Below are positions 9,684 to 19,500 of a DNA stretch of 24,925 nucleotides, piece after piece. The translations under genes were made by a program, and so were the position numbers. Positions within the stretch are counted from its first letter, which is position 1. Every line of letters starts with the position of its first letter. The stretch is taken from positions 1 through 24,925 of the forward strand of contig BBXU01001570.1 of the NCBI GenBank assembly GCA_001598975.1, written 5' to 3'. The DNA comes from Parachlorella kessleri. Taxonomy: Eukaryota > Chlorophyta > Trebouxiophyceae > Chlorellales > Chlorellaceae. The notes below the pieces were generated by a model. It was not told the DNA's origin, ran no database searches, and saw only the letters and a program-made list of their open reading frames with translations.

Positions 9684-12600
9684 ATGACCATCACTACCAT
9701 GCGCTCCTTAAGTCTGTTAGCGTTTGCCTTCGTGACTTCGAGTGCAGCGAGGCAGCTCAGGTGAGAGAGGCCAGTGGTTGGGGCATCATGGTGAACATCA
9801 TGATTCAACAATGGCCTGTGCGGCTCGAGTCGGCTTAGCAAACGACGAGCCAGTCCAGCTAGTCCTGATCACATCTAAGACCAAGCGCAGTCCCCGGGCC
9901 ATGAGTAAACCCTTGCCCGTACGCTGTTGTACATGCCCGCAAGTTGCGCCTGCGCCCTTGGACCCACCTAAAGAGTTTGTTTTGCACCTCTGGTGCTCCT
10001 AGACACACTCTCTTTACGGTGCCAGAGGACATGCCGCACATGGATTTTCTTCATTACCTGTCGCAGCGCGAACGGAGGGTGGGCGCCCTTGACACCTGCC
10101 ATCAATATTTGCGACCTCTGGTTGGGCACCACACCCAACATCACCCTGCTTATGGTGGCAGACCCTGGCGACTACAGCGGCACCGGCGAAGACACGTACT
10201 TCTCTGCCTTGCTAGCCAGCAAGCAAAGCGTGCCACCTGGCGACAGCATGTGTGCCAAGCTGGAGTCAGGCACCCTCCTAGGCCAGCCAGTGGCAGTGGC
10301 AGTCACCGGCATTGGTGAGGTTGCCTCCTCTATCTGTGCTACCACCCTTTTGAACCGGTGCGGGACCAGGATCAAGGAGATTCTATTCTTTGGCACCAGC
10401 GGCTGGACCCCCCAGCCGGGTGGGGTGCTCAACGCTGACGACTGCTCTGCGGCCAACCCCAGCCCAGAGGTGAGTTTCAACACCAAAGCGGTCTGTGGCC
10501 TGTCGCACCATGGCAAGGCATCAAGCTTACATCCGGACAGGCATGTATGTACATATTGGTCTAGGGTCCCCAAAGCCATGAAGCCTCCCTGGGTACTTAG
10601 CAGGCCACACACTCTGTTGGAAAGGGCGTGAAAAATCCTGTTTGGGTATGCCCGATTGGGCCCCCCAGGTGGTCTGCACTACTTGACCTATTTTGTGATG
10701 GTTCTGCCTGTCGCTCCCCTGCCCTTGGGTGGTGGTTGCCTCTGCTCCTAGGAGAGACAAATAACCCCCTTGATGAGTTATTCACGCTGCCACTCCCCCT
10801 GCAGATTGTGAGCATCGGCGACCTGTGTGTAACGCCCTTCTCTCTGGCTGCTGACTGCCGCGAGGCCTCCTGGGGGCAAGTTGCCGCCGGCTACCCAGAT
10901 GTCTGCACCCTCCCCCAACAGTCTGCTCCCCCCAATGCCTCATCCCTCTTTGGCGAGTGCCTGTTCTCCCAAGCCGCACCGGGGTCCTTGGCTCTGGCTC
11001 AGGAACTGACTGGTGTTGCCAGGGCGGCTGCCGTGGCAGGCGCCTACCCCACCCAGTGAGTCTGATAGTTTGTGTCTGCTTGTATGAGCCAGTGTATGGT
11101 GAAACTTGCTTTCATGTCACATGCATGTGACTTTCTGGACTGCTAGGAGGGGCTGGTGTGCTTGCCTTTCTTCTGTGGCAGCCACCCTGGAGTTGCATGT
11201 TAACAACACTGCTGGCGGGAGAGGCATGCATGCACATGCACCCACCCGGTCATGAAGGCCTGCCTTGGTACTCAGCATGGTTTGGCGTGCAATGAGGCTT
11301 GGTCAGGACTGCCGACAAGCCACCACGCCCAGGGCAGCCACTTCACTTGTGGGGACCGTGCAAGTCTCTCCGTGCTAGCACCTATGCTGAGTTGTTGGCA
11401 TTGATGCTGGCACCTAACCACCTTTGCATGGCTTGGTGAGCTGCACCTGTGGCCCGCCCGCCCCAGGAGTGATTTCTAGCCACAACGGACCCCCACATGG
11501 TGACTAACCCCTTGACTACAAGGGCTCCTCTTATGAACTACAGGCCCTTCGGTGTGGCACAGTACCAGGAGGGGTACTGGGGTGCCATGTCCAATGGCAC
11601 CGGTGTGTCATATGACGCAGCAGGTGACTCGCAGCCGACCATCTGGGGCATGGAGACCTGTGTGGAAGCAGACTCCCAATTCTTTTACAGGTGCGGATTT
11701 GTGCTTTGGGGTTCTGGGCTTTCCCGGGAAGTGGTAGTGATCCCCCTCCAGTGGGCTCCTCTGAGGTCAGCAAGTCAGCAGACTACAGCCTGACTAGCAC
11801 TGGACTGTCCCAGTTGGAGCCCATGCTGTAAGGCCAATACATTGCAAGACTAGCTTGCATGCTGCTACAAAAACCTGATGCTACCAACGATATTTGCTAG
11901 ATATCTTGGTGCCTGCCTTGAATTTCTCCTCCTGTGTAGAAGGACAGCAGGCGGCGCGCAAGAAGATGTGGCAACAGTCCTGTTCATGCTGGCATGTGCT
12001 GCTGCTGCTGCAGTGGCGTGCCCTACGACATGCAGCAGCGCAACACGGTGGCTGAGGTCATCAATGCTGGGCTTGGTGCGAACGTGACCGCCAAGGATGT
12101 GATCGTGGTGGCTGCCATGGAGGCTACTGGAGCCGCCTACGCGGTACAGAGGTATGCGGGGAATTGCAAGTGGTTGCAAGTGTTCTGGAATGGGCACTGA
12201 TGCAGCTGCACGCATCCCACCTTCTTACAACTCTCCTTGGCAGAACAGCAGACAGATCAAGTGCTTCTGCCATCCCAGCCAGGCCCTACCCAAAACACCA
12301 TTACTGAGAGCACCATCCGGTGTGCTGGTTGACAAAAGTCCTGGAAATTAAGCAGTGCCAGTCCTGCCCGACTGGTGCTTGTGTTCCTTTCAACATTTGC
12401 TGACACCCCACAGGCCCAAAAGCTTCAGTGTGTGAACACCAAGCGCTGGGACCATAGCACCATGCCCACCCCACTTGGAGGCAATGTGCAGGCACCACAA
12501 GTTCAGTGGCCAAAACGTGCCTTTCGTGGTGGTCCGGGGCGCCTCTGACTACCTCCACGGCCCTGTACAACAGCTGCCCAACGGCACATGGGTGCCCACG

Positions 12601-13012
12601 GCAGCGTCGGCCAGCAACAACCCTCGGACCCAAGCTGGTAGGCAGCGCTCCGCCTCCGCCACTGCAACTGAGTCTTAATGCATGCCCTAGCAGCTGGGAT
12701 GGTGGGCATGGAGTAGGCGGTGACACGGGGCACCTGAGCAAGAGAGCTGGCACCTTGTGCGGCAGCGCAGTAGCCTGACTGGGAGCTGTCGTTGGGAGTG
12801 GAGAGCTGCTCTGCCAGGTCCCATGCCAGCATTGCCCACATCAAGCGACCATCACGCCTCACAACTCAATCACAGACCCCAACCTGGTCGCTGCAGGGTA
12901 TGCCTACGCCGTCTCTGTTGGGAGCCGAGCCTTGCTGGAGCTCTTCAGCAGCCGCTGCAGGGACGCGGGCGGCAGCGAGACGCTCTGTAACGTGCCAGCA
13001 CTGCCGGCCTGA
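9684..13012 (+). CDS. Secreted nucleoside phosphorylase-superfamily protein, copy B
   Basis: Tandem paralog of copy A. Exons: 9684-9760, 10067-10469, 10805-11055, 11544-11690, 12014-12151, 12492-12637, 12897-13012. Total 426 codons with TGA at 13010. Intron number, positions and phases equal copy A, and exons 3, 4, 5 and 7 have the same lengths (251, 147, 138 and 116 bases). The N-terminus MTITTMRSLSLLAFAFVTSS looks like a signal peptide; Met6 at 9699 is a possible shorter start. Superfamily signatures are kept: NITLLMVADPGDYSGTG, GIGEVAS, FFGTSGW, Met328/Glu329 in AAMEATG, and VVVRGASD ending at Asp358. The Asp replaces Asn357 of copy A and matches the catalytic Asp of MTA/SAH nucleosidases and hexameric PNPs. 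Four N-X-T sequons are conserved (N50, N261, N316, N369). Likely acts outside the cell or in an endomembrane compartment; substrate unknown. Confidence 0.87.
9761..12896 (+). other. Introns of phosphorylase-like gene B
   Basis: Introns are 9761-10066, 10470-10804, 11056-11543, 11691-12013, 12152-12491 and 12638-12896. Their interiors do not visibly align with the copy A introns although the exons do, so the duplication is not very recent. No nested gene is seen. Confidence 0.7.
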
Positions 13013-13543
13013 TGCTGTGTGGCCTCACGGGCTGCTAACTGACCACAGTCTTCCTTTTCCTCCTCTTCATCCTATTATCTTGTACTGGTTTGTATAAAGT
13101 CCAAGGCTGAGCTTTTTTCCACCCAGCAACCCTTATAAGAAAAGCAGTCATCCTCTGCGACCGTTTTTAAACAACAGCCGTATTTGAAAACACCATCGGT
13201 GCTACCAAGTAGGCCAACACCGCGGCATGTACGATAAAAACTCACCATGCTGACGGGGAGCATGTCAATCACAACTGACTCAGGACACCTGCTCAGGCAT
13301 GAGTTTCAGACTACTCGGTTGCGTCGTCACAGCTGCAGCCCGGTTGAACTCTGGCGGGACTGGCGTGCTGAGCTGAGCCGGGCACCCTTGCTTAAGGCAG
13401 GCACCCCTCCATCGTATTAAATGCGTCCCATGTTGGCAGCAACGTATTGAGGGCACACGGATCACTTGTAGGGCTTTGCGGCAGCACGGCATTATCATGA
13501 CTTGCTCCACTTCGGTGCCTAGGATCTAAGAGCGTAGGCCAGG
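13013..13543. other. Intergenic region after copy B and before the large gene
   Basis: This should hold the copy B 3' UTR, which opens with a pyrimidine-rich stretch near 13050-13075 as copy A does, and then the promoter of the gene starting at 13544. No supported exon, RNA gene or clear TATA box was seen. Confidence 0.5.
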
Positions 13544-16500
13544 ATGAGTAGGAGGGACCACCCTGGAAGCTGCCAGCTAATAGAAGACGTAGAGGATGAC
13601 TCCGACACGGATGTCCCCGAGCTGCTCAGCGATTCTGAAGGCGCGCCTGGTGCCAAACGAGTCAATCACCAGGTTGTAGGCGCGCACCACGCTTCTGATG
13701 ACCTGGAGTCCTATCTCTCTGCTTTGGTGCAGGCCCCCCACCAGCTGGTATGGAGCACACAGGCCCGCCGCCTCTAGCGTCAGTTGAGGAGGAGGACGAG
13801 GTGCGCTGAGTGAGGTTGGGTTGTCACGGGACGCTGGACCCCGTGCTTGATGGCGACCGGCATGCAGGAATTAATGGTTCTGTGTACCTGCACATTCTCG
13901 ATTTGTGCAGAAAAAAACAGCAGCTCTAGGCAGGCGGCGCCCCCTCGTACCTCCAAGCCTGCCGTGGCTAATCGTGCTGCACGTGTTGCAGGGTGAGGGA
14001 GACGATGACGGCATGCCGCCCTTGACCTCAGAGGATGAGGGCTCATCAGGTGGGATGTGCAGCGCGGTGTTGACAGATTCCTCCAGTTGACAATTCCTCT
14101 AGAGGAACAGCACGCCAAGACAGCTCTGCCACTTGCGCGCCCATGCGCGGCTTTGAGGCAGAGAGGACCTAGCTAGCTGGCTTCCCGCTTTGCGCTTAGA
14201 CATGACTTCTCGGGCCTTGTGGCAGCCCTGCCTTCCAAGCAGGCAGGCCACTGAAGGGCCCGACATCTCTTGCAGCTTGCCCAAAGGTGATGATGTGAGG
14301 CAGCCCGTGCACCAGGACCTGTGTGTGCACTAACTTCTCACTTCACTGCCCTGCTTGTCCCATGCCCACCTTGGAGAGTGCTTTGAGGCTACTTCTGGGT
14401 AGCTCGGGGCCCCTACTGACATGTTATCTCCCAAACAGGACAGCACTCCCTTCAGCTGCCTCCCAGGCATCCAATGAGCCTCAGCAGGATCTGATTGTTG
14501 AAATGGGTCACTATTGTTGCAGGCGACGAGTCTGGCCATGTGCTATCTGCGTCTGAAGATGAGCACGGTAATGTAACCCGCTTAAGCTTCAGGGACGTGC
14601 CTCCCGAGGTCGTCGAGGGGTTTGTCCAGATGTTGGCCGGGCGAGGAGGGCAGGAGGGCGACGGCCAAGTGCTAAGTGGAGGGCTTGCCTCGCTCATGGG
14701 CGAAGGCGGCGCAAAGAAGCTGAGGGAGACGCTCATGAGTGCACCAGGCCTGTCGTACGCGACCCCCGAGGCCAGGGAGGCCATCGTGACGGCGTTTTGC
14801 GAGAGTGGGGAGTTCCTCAATGGTGGCGTCTTTGACCTGGACACCGGGAAAGCTGTGCACGCTACGGGCACGGGCGGCAGCACTAGCACCAGCCGCAGCG
14901 CCGCTGCCGCTGCTGCTGCTCCTGCTTCTGCCTCCGCTCGTGGGCGCAGCCGCGGCCGCGGTGGGGGCCGCAGCAGCGGCTTAGGCAGTGGCTTGGAGGG
15001 CTTACGGGGCGTGTTTGCCGGTGGAGGCCAGCGAGGCGGCAGAGCGGCCGCCGGCCGCGGCAGCACGTCGACCGCAGCCCCTGCTGCTGCTAGTGGTGGC
15101 AGGCCCCAGGCCAAGGTGGGTAGCTGCCGTTGTATGCTTAGCAACAGTAGGAACAGCTTTTCGTGAAAGTGACTGTGGTATGTTACGTGGGGTCGTCCCT
15201 TCAAGAAGGCGCTCTTCCTTGGGTGAAGCCTTGCAGAAGTAACCAAAAAGCTCTGGCTGTGTTACCTGTCGACATCTGTTGATGCGCTGCAGACAGGGCG
15301 GGTGCCTTGCAGATGCCCAAGGTCACTTTGTTTCATCAAGGCTGCTCCACTGAAGGGCAGCAAGTTCCCATACCGCACAGTGCAGTGCCTTGTTAAAGAC
15401 GACGCTCCAAATCGTTGTACCCCTGCCTTGACCAGCGCATCTTGCTTCGCCCTAAGAATGCACGGCCGCCATCACTAGTTGTTGCCCACCCACCTGTGCA
15501 GGGCGCATCAGCACCACAGCCCAAGCCAGCTACGGAGGTTGATGACGAAGACGATGACATGCCAGACTTAGTGGAGGATGACGCCCTGGACAGCGACTCA
15601 GACGAGGACCTGCCGCCGCCGCCCCAGCACAGCGCCCCCAGCAGGCCCGCTGGGGCCGCTGGCGAGAGGGGGCCGAGCCCAGCCGGCGAAGCAGCGGGCA
15701 CAGCAGGGCGCGCCGACAGCAGAGCGGGCACGGCAGGCGCAACGGGACGAAAGCCGGTGGCGGTCGTGGCAGGCTTTGTCACATCGTCGGACGATGAGCC
15801 GCCTGCGCTGCAGAGTGACAACAGTGAGGACGAGTGGACCGCGACTGTGAGTAACCCCGTGTGTGCTGGAGGCTATTGGTTGTTTGGTGGATGGTGCGTG
15901 GCGTGCGCATGTGTGCCTGGGGGTGTTGTTTGCATTCTTCATATGTTCTTGGGTGGTGTGGGGCTTCTGGGATGCTGCTGGTTCGGCCGGCTCCCCTGGC
16001 CCTTGCTGCTGGTGAAGTATCCAAAAGACCGATACTGGATATACCTCCAGCTCTCCTAAGAAATGTCAAAGCTAGTTGTTCCATACCTTATTGCAAGCAC
16101 TCAGGGAATACTATGACCTATAATATAATTTGGTATTGTATGCTTGCATGGTCGGACTGGTGAGTCTGGCCGGAGTAAATTAAGGATCGAATTTAGAACT
16201 CTGCTGAAGCACAGGGCCCAACAGGAGTATCAGAGGAGCCCCACCATGCTTGACATGTGATGTTTAAACACAGCCCAAATTTAGCCTAGTGCCTGGAGGT
16301 CAAGGCCTCTTTGTCTGTTGCTGCCCGCGCCTCGCCACCTCGATGAGTCATGCACAGCGGGCGGGTCGCAGAGGGCTCCGCCTCCTATCGGATTTGTAGT
16401 TCTCTCCATCCAGCAGGCCGCTTTTGCACGTTGTGGCTCCTTCGGGGTTAGTCAGCCAGGCAGCCAAGGGAGCCTCTGATCATTCTGAAGCAACCTTACT

Positions 16501-19500
16501 CACGTGCAGGACCCCGAGGATTACAGCGACGCTGACGACCCTCGGGACCTGCCTGCTTTCGGCGGGCCGGCGCCAGCTGGAGGCGCCGGCGCCCCCAGCG
16601 GGGGCGGAGACTTTTTAAGTAGCGGGGGCTTCGGAACAGGTGGGCCGGGAACCCCCGCCCTCAGTCAAAAGGGCGTTGGAGGCAAGGGGTGAAGTCCCGC
16701 CTCTGTTTGTGGCTGCCTGCACTCCTGGCCAAAGGGCTTGGTGGGTGGCAGGGGCTTACGCATAGGGAGGCAGGCTTGTTTTCCTGGCCTTTTTCTATCC
16801 TCACACACTGTCAAGCCCTTGCCTGGGCTGTGGCACCTGTGACAGATGCTTGGCCATAGGGCCTGACAGGTGGCAAGGGCTTCACCACAGGTAGGCAAGT
16901 TTGTCTTCTGGCCTTGTCCCAACCTCACATGTTGTCAAGGCCCTGCCTGGGCTCTGGCACCCTGTGACAGGGCTTGGCTGACTGCTCTGGAAGGCCCCAC
17001 GTACCGCCAGCCGTATCAAACAAAGATCCGTCCTCAAACTCAACGTCTGTCATTTTGTTGTGTGGGGCCCTCTGCAGGCTTCTTTGACAACCGGGCCCGG
17101 CGGGGGCCCCAGCCGGGAGCGCCGGCGCCGCCAAGTCAGCGAGGCGGTCCCGCCGGCGCCAGGCAGGACCGCACCTCCACCCCCTACGCAGCCGCAGGTG
17201 TGGCGCTTGTGATGTTGTGTGTTTGATGTGGGTCTGTAACACTGTCACGTTGCGCACTTGATGTGGGTTTGTGAATGTGTGTAAGTGGGTTACGTGGGAT
17301 GAGCCCTACTCATGGCAGTTGCCTAGTGCTTTTCGGCGGTAAGTGAGGGTACTGCGCCGAGCAGCGGGGAAGGTCACTGCTGCAGCAACTGGGCGTGCAC
17401 CTGGCACTTTGCACTGCTCTTGTGGCCGAAGCGCGGCCCAGGGGCTGGGGGGTTGCGTGCCCCAGATATCACATAATGACTGTAAGCCGGAGGGCGCTGC
17501 TGCAGGGACGGGGCAGCGCGAGGCGGTCGGCAGCATGCCCAGCGCGGCGGCGGCCCAGCAGCAGTACTACGCCGCTCCCCAGCAGTACAGCTCGGCCTTC
17601 CACTCCCACGGGATGGCCGGGGGCCCCACCCGGGAACACCCGTTCCAGCGCCCTGCTGGTCAGGTGGGTGATGAGTAACCCTTGAGTAATCGAGGGGAGC
17701 CTATGCAGACCGACAGTCGACACCTGCTCTTACCGGCCTTGTTGTATAGGGGCGCAGCTGATGGGCACCCCTTGCAATGATGCAACAGGTCCGGCGCTGA
17801 GAGCCTGCCAGCTGGCAGCCTGTCAGGGGATGCCCTGCTGGAGGCAAATCTCATTCATGTGAACGTTACTGGCTGGAGGCTGTGCGGCTGTTTCTACTTT
17901 GTTGGCCTTTTCTTACTATGTATTGTTAACGTGGTAGGCATCAAGCAAAAGATAGCGTGTATGCATGGGTATTTCCGAAAACATTTTGGATGATCATTAT
18001 AGTTTGCCCGTCGTTGCTGCTGGCGTGCTTGCAGGCAAGGGCCCAACAAGCCCAAGCAACCCCCGCTCAGCAGTTTGCCCAGTCCAAGAAGCAGGAGGCT
18101 GAGAAGAAGCGAAGGCAAAGGGTGGGTCTGCCATGTCATGCTGAGACTGAGGAAACACTGTTGGCAGGGAGCTTGTAGTTCTGCAATTCTGCAGCAGTGG
18201 CTTGTTCTCGTGTGGCGTATGCAGGGTGAGCGCAAGTGACTTCGGGGCAGCAGGTGTGGTTCCAGCCTGAAGCAGGAAGTGGGTTTGAGGATGTACGTCT
18301 GTGGTGTAGGGAGGGGGTGGGTTTGCATGCAAGTTACTTGGACAATCACGAAAGCTTAAAACGGCGTTGCCCAAAGGACCAGCTGTGGACCATTCAGCGC
18401 TTCGCCCGCTGCCCCTGGGTGACATAGCCATGACAAAATATCACTCGTGCGCGCTGGCACAGCTCGGTGCCGTCGCTCGTGAGAGAATGCATGCGTAGGT
18501 ATGAAGCTGACTCATCCATGACTCATGCAGGGCAGCCAGGCCTGGCTTACTGGCTGCCGCCGCTGCCTGTGGTCAGCCGTCTGACGGGGAGGGTGCCCAT
18601 GACTCATCCCTGGTGTCACCCATGACCCATGCAGGCGAGCGAGTACGAGCGCAGCGCTGCCCCCGTGGAGGCCAAGCTGGCGGACACCGAAGCGCTCTCA
18701 GCAGCCCAGCAGCTGGAAATAGAGTAAGTAGAGGAGAGGAGAGGAAGTTCCGAATAGTGTTAGGTAGACGAGTGGAGAGGTTGGGGCCAGTAGTCTGCTT
18801 GGGCGTTGAGGGGTCCGCAGTTGTGGGGGCCTGGAGGTCCAGGCACTGCCGTAAGCCAGAGCAGTCAAAGGTGTGGAGTCAAGGTTTGTACACACCATTT
18901 GTTCTTTGGGGGATCCCCAGCGGAATTGAGTGCACGGTGCAACGGACCTCTGCAGCGTATGAAGATGGAAGGTCAGAGAGGCAGAAAGGACTTTGTGCGA
19001 TTGCTACCCCATCAGGTGATGCCGCCCACCCCCTGACTAACCCCGTTCGCAGGGAGCGCAAGAGGATGCGGCGGGGCCTGGGTCTGGAGGAGGAGGAGAG
19101 CCAGGAGGACAGGGAGTGCTCCTACTGAGTCCAAACCTGGTTTAGATCTCCGCAACCCCTGACTAACCTCGCGACGCCTGACTGACCCCCCCCTGCAGGG
19201 AGCGCAAGAAGATGCGTCGGGCCCTGGGCTTGGAGGAGGAGGAGAGCCAGGAGGACAGGGAGGACCCGCTGCTGGGGCCCTGCGGCCTGGGGGACGCCTG
19301 CGCCAGGGACGACGAGAAGCACGCTGTGCGCGGTAAGCCGGCGCCGGACGGATCGGATGCCTGGGGAGCCGTCGCAGGTTGCTGGATACCCTGTTAGTTG
19401 TGGGGCCTCTTTTGGATGCGCTGAGGTGCTGTCATAAGTCATTCCGTGCACGCAATGCTTAATTTGAAGGGGTGGGTAGAAAGAGGTCGCAACAAATTTT

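Noticed and set aside
14452..15246. Long minus-strand open frame (264 codons)
   Set aside because: It mirrors the GC-rich plus-strand exon 14523-15115. It is Pro/Arg/Ala-rich and shows no splice logic or family motif.
16075..16200. AT-rich island as a transposon
   Set aside because: No terminal inverted repeats, target duplication or coding remnant could be identified by eye.
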